A stretch of DNA of 64,000 bases from Sporosalibacterium faouarense (GTDB lineage: Bacteria; Bacillota; Clostridia; Tissierellales; VENL01), in contig NZ_JAETGO010000037.1 of assembly GCF_016765695.1 (NCBI RefSeq), forward strand, positions 1 through 64,000, in the 5' to 3' direction. How positions within the stretch are numbered: position 1 is the stretch's first letter; every line of letters starts with the position of its first letter. Below the pieces are notes generated by a model. It was not told the origin of the DNA and searched no databases. It saw only the letters and a list, made by a program, of their open reading frames with translations. The position numbers and the translations under genes are program-made. This document shows positions 1 through 6,822 of this stretch, in pieces.

Positions 1-85
1 TAAGTGGGAGAGAAGACTTCTCTTCAGGTGGAGTAGAGTCTCCATCTGAAGCCCCGATGTTCTACTTTAGCAGAACGAGTTCACT
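1..85 (-). repeat. Structured dispersed repeat, copy 1
   Basis: On the minus strand this reads from AGTGAACTCG (85-76) into three successive hairpins: arms at 70-76/59-65 with a TAAA loop, arms at 40-49/24-33 closing a six-base loop, and a short one at 10-22. The segment 41-85 recurs at 24241-24285 with about six mismatches, several of them in or next to the first stem, which still pairs in both copies. It lies about 84 bases downstream of asnA and runs to the window edge, so its far boundary is unknown. I do not recognise a named RNA family. A non-autonomous mobile element or a decayed end of an IS200/IS605-type element is possible but unproven. Confidence 0.6.
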
Positions 86-168
86 TTTTATTTGTTATTA
101 ATTTGCCTTTAATATGACATCCTTTTTAATCTTCTAGGTCCTTTATTAACCTTAACTCAACTTATCTG

Positions 169-1179
169 TTACAACAGATTAATATTCCCCTTTGCACATT
201 CTTCATGCATTTCTTGTGACCACACTGAGGCTTGAACCTCTCCTACATGTGCCTTTCTTAGAAAATACATACAAATTCTTGATTGGCCAATTCCACCACC
301 AACAGTATAAGGTAATTTTCCTTCCAATAGCATTCTATGGAATTCTAATTCCTTTCTTTCCTCACATCCTGCTATTTCTAACTGCTTTTCTAAAGCCTCT
401 TCGTCCACCCTAATTCCCATTGAAGATAGTTCAAATGCTCTTTCTAGTACTGGATACCAGAATATTATATCTCCATTTAGAGTCCAGTCATCATAATCTG
501 GTGATCTGCCATCATGCTTCTGTCCAGATTTAAGCTTCCCTCCAATTTGCATGATAAATACAGCGCCTTTTTCCTTTGCTATCTTATCTTCTCTTTCACT
601 AGGAGTAAGCTCTGGGTACCTGTCTTCCAGCTCTTGTGTAGTAATAAAACTAATCTCTTCAGGAAGTATTTTTTCGTACCCTGATAGTATGTCAAACATA
701 AATTCTTCAACATCTTTGAATACTCCATATATTTTTCTTACTATCTCCTTTAACGTCTTTTCTGTCCTCTGTTCTTTTAATATGATTTTTTCCCAATCCC
801 ATTGGTCTACATAGATAGAGTGAAGATTATCTAACTCTTCATCCTTACGTATAGCATTCATATCTGTGTAGATACCTTCTCCTGGCTTAAAATCATATCT
901 GTGTAGAGCCATACGTTTCCACTTAGCAAGTGAGTGAACTATCTCAGCCCTCTTATCGCCAATTCCTTTAACTTCAAATGAAATGGGCTTTTCACTTCCA
1001 TTTAAGTTATCATTTGTACCTGTTTCTGGAATAACAAATAGAGGTGCAGAGATTCTTGTCAACTCCAGTACCTCTGCGAGATTATTCTCGAAATAGTCCT
1101 TTAATTTTTTAATCGTTACTTCTGTTTCATAAACACTTAATTGAGGCTTATAGCCTTTTGGTATTACTAGATTTTTCAC
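169..1179 (-). CDS. asnA: Aspartate--ammonia ligase (ammonia-dependent asparagine synthetase)
   Basis: Makes asparagine from aspartate, ammonia and ATP in the cytoplasm. The 336 residues match the usual AsnA length of about 330. Recognisable AsnA segments include KPISFEVKG near residue 65, QWDWEK near 125 and the glycine-rich [14 protein letters not shown] near 295-308, which corresponds to motif 3 of class II synthetase-like folds. The start is a GTG eight bases after GGAGG. The gene stands alone behind an Asn-specific T-box leader, so uncharged tRNA-Asn should switch it on. No alternative assignment seems likely. Confidence 0.96.
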   Translation of the reverse strand: MKNLVIPKGYKPQLSVYETEVTIKKLKDYFENNLAEVLELTRISAPLFVIPETGTNDNLNGSEKPISFEVKGIGDKRAEIVHSLAKWKRMALHRYDFKPGEGIYTDMNAIRKDEELDNLHSIYVDQWDWEKIILKEQRTEKTLKEIVRKIYGVFKDVEEFMFDILSGYEKILPEEISFITTQELEDRYPELTPSEREDKIAKEKGAVFIMQIGGKLKSGQKHDGRSPDYDDWTLNGDIIFWYPVLERAFELSSMGIRVDEEALEKQLEIAGCEERKELEFHRMLLEGKLPYTVGGGIGQSRICMYFLRKAHVGEVQASVWSQEMHEECAKGNINLL

Positions 1180-1204
1180 ATGAATCTCCTCCCTTAATTT
1201 TAAA

Positions 1205-1478
1205 TATAAAAAAGCCCTTCATCCCAAAAGCAAGGGACGAAAGGCTATTTTCGCGGTACCACCCAAGTTAGCATAATGCTCACTCATATCAGTACGGATA
1301 TACAAATATTATACATCGATACTGTCCAATTATAACGGTTTGGCTCCGTCTAAGCCTACTCTTAAGTAATTTCGGTTAGCAACTCAGAGATGTTCTTCAA
1401 TATAGTCTTTGTACTAGTCTTCCACCATCACTAGTTCGCTATAACTTATCTCTATATCTACTCTTCTCATCACAGTTT
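1205..1478 (-). promoter_or_regulatory. T-box riboswitch, Asn-specific, controlling asnA
   Basis: On the minus strand the leader carries the invariant T-box core GGGTGGTACCGCG (1264-1252), followed by a terminator hairpin (arms 1246-1234 and 1225-1213) and a T-run just before asnA. Upstream are the stem I signature GATGGTGG and the specifier region ending CTCTGAGTTGC. The codon in the specifier position reads AAC (1394-1392), an asparagine codon, matching the downstream gene. Known T-box mechanism: uncharged tRNA pairs with specifier and TGGT bulge and prevents termination. Confidence 0.95.
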
Positions 1479-1577
1479 TTATAACTATACATATATTATG
1501 TTTAAATTATCATAATTCTATTACATTTTTTTAATTTTGTCAATGGAAATTTATTCTTTTTTAAACTTTTTGTAATA

Positions 1578-3209
1578 TTATTTTTCTTCCATAAATGGAT
1601 ATCTATACCCTTTAGGAGGATTAAAGTTCTCCTTAATAGTTCTAGGATTCATCCATCTTAAGAGATTAAGACTACTTCCAGCCTTATCATTAGTACCAGA
1701 AGCTCTTCCCCCACCAAATGGTTGCTGTCCTACAACTGCTCCAGTTGGCTTATCATTTATATAGAAGTTTCCAGCAGTATGTGTAAGCTTTTCCTGCATA
1801 TAAACAATAGCATTTCTATCCTGAGCAAATATAGCTCCTGTAAGTCCATAAGGTGATGTAGTATTACATAGGTCTAATGCCTTATCTAATTCATCATCAT
1901 TATAAACATATATCGTTAAAACTGGTCCAAATATTTCTTCCTCCATAGACTTAAATCTTGGTTCCTTTGCAACTATTATGGTTGGCTCTATAAAATAGCC
2001 CTTACTATCATCGTATTTTCCACCACTTATTATCTCAGAATCCTCTGATTCATGGGCAAAATCAATATATGATTTTATCTTTTCAAAGGAGCTTTGATCT
2101 ATAACTGCACCCATAAAGTTAGTGAAGTCTTCAGCATCGCCCATTTTAATAGTTGAAACCTCTTCAACTAATTTAGATTGAAGCTCTAACCAAATACTCT
2201 CAGGTATATATGCCCTAGATGCAGCTGAACATTTTTGCCCTTGAAATTCAAACGCCCCTCTTAATAATGCAATTGCTAGAGCATCAACGTCTGATGATTC
2301 ATGGGCAAATACAAAGTCCTTACCACCAGTTTCTCCAACTATTCTAGGGTAATACTTATATTTGTGAATATTATCTCCTACTGTTTTCCACATGGATTTA
2401 AATACTGCTGTTGAGCCAGTAAAATGTATCCCTGCGAGATTTTCATTATCCATTACAATATTTCCAACTTCGCTTCCTCGACCTGGTATAAAGTTAATAA
2501 CTCCATCAGGAAGACCTGCCTCTTGTAATAGCTTCATTACAAAGTATCCTGAATACACTGAAGTTGAAGCCGGTTTCCAAACTGCTACATTTCCAGCCAT
2601 TGCAGGAGCTGTAGGTAAATTACCAGCAATTGAAGTGAAATTGAATGGTGTAACAGCAAATACAAAGCCTTCAAGAGGTCTATATTCCACTCTATTCCAA
2701 TCATTAGCTGTTGATGCTGGCTGTTGTCCATAAAGCTCTGTTAAGTAATAGGCATTAAATCTAAAGAAATCTATAAGCTCACAAGCCGCATCTATCTCTG
2801 CTTGAAATGCTGTTTTACTTTGGCTTAACATTGTTGCAGCATTTAATGTGCTTCTCCAAGGTCCAGCTAATAATTCAGCAGCCTTTAAGAATACAGAAAC
2901 CCTATGTTGCCAAGGCATTTTCTCCCACTTTTCTTTAGCTTCTAATGAAGCCTCTATAGCCATTTCAACTTCTTCTTTTCCAGCCATATGATATTTAGCT
3001 AAAACATGTTTCTTATCATGAGGAATTATACATTCAGAAGTATTACCTGTAAAGATTTCTTTTCCTCCTATTATGAGAGGGATCTCCATTTCCTTTTCTT
3101 TTAACTCTTTAAGCTTTGCTTTTAACTCAGCCTTCTCACTACTACCAGGTGCATAAGAAAGGATTGGTTCATTTTCAGGTTCTCTTACTTTAAAATATGC
3201 ATTTGACAT
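1578..3209 (-). CDS. Delta-1-pyrroline-5-carboxylate (L-glutamate gamma-semialdehyde) dehydrogenase
   Basis: An aldehyde dehydrogenase that oxidises glutamate-5-semialdehyde to glutamate with NAD+, the second step of proline catabolism. Its 543 residues and the segments VTPFNFTSIAGNLPTAPA (about 186-203), GETGGKDF (general-base Glu, about 292) and FQGQKCSAASRAY (catalytic Cys, about 327) match the P5CDH/ALDH4 subfamily (PruA/RocA). The start ATG follows AGGGGG. It is the last gene of the 6597-1578 operon, 87 bases after the flavoprotein beta subunit. The enzyme could also accept 4-hydroxyglutamate semialdehyde, so the upstream oxidase substrate may be proline or hydroxyproline. Confidence 0.93.
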   Translation of the reverse strand: MSNAYFKVREPENEPILSYAPGSSEKAELKAKLKELKEKEMEIPLIIGGKEIFTGNTSECIIPHDKKHVLAKYHMAGKEEVEMAIEASLEAKEKWEKMPWQHRVSVFLKAAELLAGPWRSTLNAATMLSQSKTAFQAEIDAACELIDFFRFNAYYLTELYGQQPASTANDWNRVEYRPLEGFVFAVTPFNFTSIAGNLPTAPAMAGNVAVWKPASTSVYSGYFVMKLLQEAGLPDGVINFIPGRGSEVGNIVMDNENLAGIHFTGSTAVFKSMWKTVGDNIHKYKYYPRIVGETGGKDFVFAHESSDVDALAIALLRGAFEFQGQKCSAASRAYIPESIWLELQSKLVEEVSTIKMGDAEDFTNFMGAVIDQSSFEKIKSYIDFAHESEDSEIISGGKYDDSKGYFIEPTIIVAKEPRFKSMEEEIFGPVLTIYVYNDDELDKALDLCNTTSPYGLTGAIFAQDRNAIVYMQEKLTHTAGNFYINDKPTGAVVGQQPFGGGRASGTNDKAGSSLNLLRWMNPRTIKENFNPPKGYRYPFMEEK

Positions 3210-3296
3210 TATTACGCCCCCTTAATTTGTATGACTATTAATCATTATATAATAGTTTTCAAATAAATGAAAATATTTAGAATATTTTTATTATAA

Positions 3297-4445
3297 TTAT
3301 ACTACAGAAGGTTCAAGGACTAATTCTCCTCTTTCAAATCTATCCTTATCTAACATACTTATATCAATTGATGTTTTTTCACCTAATATCTGCTCTGCCA
3401 ATAGTAACCCTGTCATTGGTGCTAACATGAATCCATGACCACTAAATCCTATTGCAAGATAAAAGCCATCTAGCTCCTTAACAGATCCTAGTATCGGTTG
3501 CTTATCTGGAGTGATATTATACAGTCCTGCCCACTGTCTTATAACTCTTAAGCCTCCTAAAGCAGGAAGTAGTTCAGTAACAGTCTTAGACATCTCATCA
3601 AGGAATTGCCAGCTTGAAGTTCTTCTTAGGTCTCTAGGCTCATTTGCATCTCCTCTACCCATTATAAATGCACCAACAGGAGTTTGTTGACAATATATAT
3701 TTAAAGAGAATGACATAACCATTGGTCCTTGAGTTGGTTCAACTGGTTCAGTAACTAATATCTGATGTCGTTCCGAATAAACTGGTAAATCAATTCCTAC
3801 CATATCTCCAATTTCCTTAGAGAAACCACCAGCAGCATTGACTACTTTTGAGGTGGCTATTTCACCTTTATTAGTAATTACGCCTGTTATTTTAGTATTG
3901 TCAGTTTTTATTCCAGTTACTTCAGTATTGGTATAAAACTTTACTCCTAATCGCTTAGCTGCCTTTGCATATGCATCTGTAGTTGTAAAAGGATTCAAAT
4001 GACCATCCTTTGGACAGAAAGTAGCACTTATAATGTTCTCTGTATTTAGATAAGGAACTATCTTAGTTGCTTCCTCTGGAGTTATTTGATTAACTTCAAT
4101 ACCTAAGCTTTTTTGTAGTTTTACATTCTTTTTAAACTGCTGGTGTTCTTTTTCCGTAGAGGCTACTATTAGGTATCCCCCTTGTTTAAACTCAATATCC
4201 CCCTCATATTCTAGAACTTCATTGGCCGTTTCATAAAATTTTATACTTTCCATAGCAAGCTTACAGTTCATCTCTGTTCCCCATTGTTGCCTTACCCCCG
4301 CACCACATCTTCCAGTAGCACCACTTGCTAAATAGTCTTTTTCGATAACTACTACATCTTTAACACCTTTTTTAGCTAAATTATAAGCGATTGAACATCC
4401 GGTTATTCCCCCGCCTATAATTACTACTTCTGCAGATTTAATCAT
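3297..4445 (-). CDS. FAD-dependent amino/imino-acid dehydrogenase, beta (catalytic) subunit, DAO family
   Basis: A D-amino-acid-oxidase-fold flavoprotein resembling the beta subunits of dye-linked L-proline dehydrogenase, sarcosine oxidase and HcnC. The N-terminal dinucleotide fold VVIIGGGITGCSIAYNLAKKG (about residues 5-25) binds FAD; the conserved GATGRCGAGVRQQWG follows near 45, and the C-terminal GFSGHGFMLAPMTG (about 345-358) closes the FAD site. I start at the internal ATG at 4445, preceded by GGAGG, rather than a codon 15 bases upstream; this gives an eight-base overlap with the upstream gene. Likely the subunit that oxidises the substrate; proline is inferred from the next gene, P5C dehydrogenase. 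Confidence 0.85.
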   Translation of the reverse strand: MIKSAEVVIIGGGITGCSIAYNLAKKGVKDVVVIEKDYLASGATGRCGAGVRQQWGTEMNCKLAMESIKFYETANEVLEYEGDIEFKQGGYLIVASTEKEHQQFKKNVKLQKSLGIEVNQITPEEATKIVPYLNTENIISATFCPKDGHLNPFTTTDAYAKAAKRLGVKFYTNTEVTGIKTDNTKITGVITNKGEIATSKVVNAAGGFSKEIGDMVGIDLPVYSERHQILVTEPVEPTQGPMVMSFSLNIYCQQTPVGAFIMGRGDANEPRDLRRTSSWQFLDEMSKTVTELLPALGGLRVIRQWAGLYNITPDKQPILGSVKELDGFYLAIGFSGHGFMLAPMTGLLLAEQILGEKTSIDISMLDKDRFERGELVLEPSVV

Positions 4446-4716
4446 TAGACTCCCTCCCATCAGCTATAGTCTTAAGTTTTATACCCATAGTGGGAGGTCT
4501 GTTAGTACAAGGTTGCAAATCATGGATATCCTTACCTGTAATCCTTGAAATCTCCCTTAGTATTAGCTGAGAACAAGTCCTTCCTTGACAGGGTCCCATG
4601 CCAGCTCTTGAAATCCTTTTTATTTCTTCAAGGGAGGTATACCCATCATTTATTAAATCTCTAATATCCTGCAATGATAAATCCGAACATCTACAAATAA
4701 TAGTATTATTATCCAT
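4438..4716 (-). CDS. BFD-like [2Fe-2S] subunit of the split dehydrogenase
   Basis: A 92-residue protein of the bacterioferritin-associated ferredoxin type. The cysteine pattern IICRCSDLS (about 7-15) and GPCQGRTCSQL (about 42-52) gives four cysteines for one [2Fe-2S] cluster. In fused relatives (HcnB, octopine/nopaline oxidase, dye-linked proline dehydrogenase alpha) this domain lies at the C-terminus of the FAD/NAD subunit; here it is a separate gene. It starts from ATG after GGAGG, one base downstream of the ferredoxin gene, and overlaps the catalytic subunit gene, suggesting translational coupling. Predicted role: electron relay between flavins. Confidence 0.85.
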   Translation of the reverse strand: MDNNTIICRCSDLSLQDIRDLINDGYTSLEEIKRISRAGMGPCQGRTCSQLILREISRITGKDIHDLQPCTNRPPTMGIKLKTIADGRESND

Positions 4717-4717
4717 T

Positions 4718-5209
4718 TTAGACCTCCTCCACTTTAATATTTCTAAACTGATAAAGAAAATCTCTATTTACCGCAAGATGAACTATAGGAGTCTTATCAA
4801 ATGATTTTGGATTTTGAACTTTTATAACTTTCACATCTGTAATGTATTCTCCTGCTCTATTTAGTCCCTTAACAATATCCCCCTTGTTAGGAAGAGGTAA
4901 AAACTCATATGGAATTTTAAACAGTACTTCTTCATCGGAATAACTTCCATCAATTACGATTATTGCCAAACCAGGACAAGCACTAATACACATTCCACAC
5001 CCGTTACAGTTTTTATCATTAATACTTGGAGTATCGTTAATATCATTAAACTCTTGTATTGCATCTCTTAAGCATGAAGTAGAACATGGATTGCAAGGTA
5101 TTCTCTGATAGCACTCTATTACTGCTGCTGGACCTTCATTTATTCTATCTTCATTTGGAAATACTGATTTTATATCTTCCATTGTAGGAATTCCTGTCTT
5201 TTTTAACAT
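4718..5209 (-). CDS. Ferredoxin-type [4Fe-4S] subunit of the split dehydrogenase
   Basis: A 163-residue iron-sulfur protein. One cysteine-rich group sits at about 34-46 (ECYQRIPCNPCSTSCLRDA) and a second at about 63-75 (NCNGCGMCISACPG), the latter the classic CxxCxxCxxxCP. Two [4Fe-4S] clusters are plausible. The last 80 residues form a beta-rich domain with no motif I know. The gene sits between the FAD/NAD subunit (three-base gap) and the BFD-like subunit (one-base gap), so it is clearly part of the same complex. Similar polyferredoxins accompany clostridial sarcosine-oxidase-like and proline-dehydrogenase-like clusters; its redox partner is unknown. Confidence 0.85.
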   Translation of the reverse strand: MLKKTGIPTMEDIKSVFPNEDRINEGPAAVIECYQRIPCNPCSTSCLRDAIQEFNDINDTPSINDKNCNGCGMCISACPGLAIIVIDGSYSDEEVLFKIPYEFLPLPNKGDIVKGLNRAGEYITDVKVIKVQNPKSFDKTPIVHLAVNRDFLYQFRNIKVEEV

Positions 5210-5212
5210 ATC

Positions 5213-6295
5213 CTACACCCCCATAACCTTATTAATACCGCTCCTAATCTTAGTTCCAACTGGTCCTGAGCGTAGAGCTTCTAGTTGATTCCTATAATCT
5301 TTCTTTAGTTCTAAATAATTCTCATGTTTAAAGCCTATTTTTTCAGCCGCGCAAAGTCCCGTTAAATAGCCTTCAACCATGGCACTACTGGCTTCCTCTA
5401 CACCTGCTACATCTCCTGCTACGAAAATACTGTCTACTGTGGTTTCATAATTTTCATTTCTTAATGGTGCTATTCCACCTAATTCTGGAACATACATCAT
5501 TTTACATCCAGCTTGTTGTAATAGCTCTGCTAATGGTGATAATCCAACAGATATGCACATTACATCTGTTTCTATTACTTCTTCTGTACCTTCTATTGGA
5601 TTCCAGTTTTCATCAAGCTTGGATATCACGACCTTTTCTAATGTATCATTCCCTATAGCTTCCTTTACAGTGTATCTAGTAAGGATTGGAACCCCCATTC
5701 TTCGCACTTTTGATGCATGTACCAAGTATCCCCCTATTTTAGGTGCAGCATCAATAATTCCAACTACCTCAACACCTGCTTGCATTAATTGATAACTAAC
5801 GATTAGACCAATATTTCCCGCACCGATCATTAATACCTTCTTACCTGGTCTAATACCATAAACATTCATTAAAGTTTGAACAGCTCCCGCTCCATATATT
5901 CCAGGCAAATCGTTATTTGGAAATGCTAGTACCTTTTCGCTGGCACCAGTCGCTATAATGGTAGCTTTTGGTTTGATTTTTACATATTTTTCATCTTTAG
6001 TAGCAGTTATAACACCATCTTCATATAATCCTAAAACAGTAGTGTTATTTAAAATCTCAACATTCTCTTTATAATCGTTCAATTTATCTAACAATATTTC
6101 AGAGATATTAAACCCCCTTTTTGAAGCATATTGCTTTTCTGACCCAAAGAACATATGAGTCTGTTTAATTAATTGCCCCCCAAGCTTTTCATTCCTATCT
6201 ATAAGCAATACCTTAGCACCACTGGATGCTGCACTTATAGCAGAGCATAAACCTGCAGGGCCACCACCTATAATCGCTAAATCTGTATACTTCAT
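5213..6295 (-). CDS. FAD/NAD(P)-binding dehydrogenase, alpha subunit
   Basis: A two-dinucleotide-fold flavoprotein of 360 residues. The FAD-binding fold DLAIIGGGPAGLCSAISAAS is at about 5-24 and the NAD(P)-binding fold VLMIGAGNIGLIVSYQLMQAG at about 155-175, with ATGASEK near 115-121 and a second FAD contact VFVAGDVAG-like stretch (SIFVAGDVAGVEEA) near 290. It matches the NADH-dehydrogenase-like alpha subunit of dye-linked proline dehydrogenase and the sarcosine oxidase alpha core. Its ATG overlaps the TGA of the [2Fe-2S] gene by four bases. Inferred role: passing electrons from the catalytic subunit to a nicotinamide cofactor or the reverse. Confidence 0.88.
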   Translation of the reverse strand: MKYTDLAIIGGGPAGLCSAISAASSGAKVLLIDRNEKLGGQLIKQTHMFFGSEKQYASKRGFNISEILLDKLNDYKENVEILNNTTVLGLYEDGVITATKDEKYVKIKPKATIIATGASEKVLAFPNNDLPGIYGAGAVQTLMNVYGIRPGKKVLMIGAGNIGLIVSYQLMQAGVEVVGIIDAAPKIGGYLVHASKVRRMGVPILTRYTVKEAIGNDTLEKVVISKLDENWNPIEGTEEVIETDVMCISVGLSPLAELLQQAGCKMMYVPELGGIAPLRNENYETTVDSIFVAGDVAGVEEASSAMVEGYLTGLCAAEKIGFKHENYLELKKDYRNQLEALRSGPVGTKIRSGINKVMGV

Positions 6296-6597
6296 AGGAT
6301 TTCACCCTTTCCATTTTGGTTTTCTACAACCATTCCATCCTCCACCATAGTTACACAGGTTCTTACGTTTGGTTCCCCATTTACAACCATAAAACAGGAA
6401 GAACAGTTTCCGATAGCACAATAAAATCCTCTAGGTCTATGCTTAAATATACTCTTGCCTAGAACCTTAACACCTGCAGCATGTAAAGCTGCTGCTATGG
6501 TTTCACCTTGGAAAGCCTCAATTTCTTTTCCGTCAAAGATAAATTTTATCTTTTTCCCCCGTTGAAATTCTAAGATTGGATGCTTATCAATCCTCAT
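6292..6597 (-). CDS. [2Fe-2S] ferredoxin subunit (sarcosine oxidase alpha N-terminus-like)
   Basis: First gene of the proline/amine dehydrogenase operon. The 101 residues carry CAIGNCSSCFMVVNGEPNVRTC (about 60-81), the plant-type [2Fe-2S] cysteine spacing, and an N-terminal beta-grasp fold with GKEIEAFQGETIAAAL. The same domain forms the N-terminus of sarcosine oxidase alpha and the A subunit of HcnABC. Start ATG follows AAGGGGTG. The 225-base upstream gap holds phased repeats and a SigH-like promoter, and the gene overlaps the next by four bases. Confidence 0.87.
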   Translation of the reverse strand: MRIDKHPILEFQRGKKIKFIFDGKEIEAFQGETIAAALHAAGVKVLGKSIFKHRPRGFYCAIGNCSSCFMVVNGEPNVRTCVTMVEDGMVVENQNGKGEIL

Positions 6598-6679
6598 TCC
6601 TTCACCCCTTTATTGTTGAAGTTAACTACCACAAAGACTAACATTGCGAATCTTGTTAATTTTCACAATATTCAATATT

Positions 6680-6745
6680 AAATCTTCTACATAAAATGCT
6701 AAAATCCTTCTTATTTTTGTATGAAATCCTTCTTCTATTTCTATA
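6680..6745 (-). repeat. Three 22-bp phased direct repeats upstream of the proline operon
   Basis: On the plus strand three units start at 6680, 6702 and 6724, each opening with AAATC(C)TTCT; the second and third share the exact 11-mer AAATCCTTCTT. The spacing of exactly 22 bp is about two helical turns, so all copies face the same side of the DNA. They lie 83-148 bases upstream of the first gene start (6597). They could be cooperative activator sites. Read on the minus strand the repeat core GAAGGATTT also equals a SigH -35 element, so overlapping promoters are an alternative. Confidence 0.6.
6684..6710 (-). promoter_or_regulatory. Candidate SigH-like promoter of the proline operon
   Basis: Minus strand -35 GAAGGATTT (6710-6702), 11-base spacer, -10 GTAGAAG (6690-6684). 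The -35 fits the SigH consensus RnAGGAwWW fully; the -10 differs from RnnGAAT at one base. Spacer and layout equal those upstream of spoVS and the spoIIIE-like gene. It overlaps the phased repeats, so its status is uncertain. Confidence 0.4.
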
Positions 6746-6786
6746 TTCAGCCTGTCTATAAAATATTACTATTGTATAAATAAGAA

Positions 6787-6813
6787 AAAGAGTGAAGATC
6801 TTAGTCCTCACTC
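6787..6813 (-). terminator. Rho-independent terminator of purB
   Basis: Arms 6807-6813 and 6788-6794 (AGAGTGA/TCACTCT) followed on the minus strand by TTTTTCTTATTT, ten bases after the purB stop. Confidence 0.8.
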
Positions 6814-6822
6814 TAACTTATT

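Noticed and set aside
192-413. Open frame on the plus strand opposite asnA
   Set aside because: It is the antisense shadow of asnA codons, has no ribosome site and a composition unlike a protein gene. The same holds for all other plus-strand frames, which lie within minus-strand genes or lack initiation signals.
6598-6786. SigL (sigma-54) promoter for the proline operon
   Set aside because: I searched the minus strand for a TGGCAC-N5-TTGC type element and found none that keeps both GG and GC.
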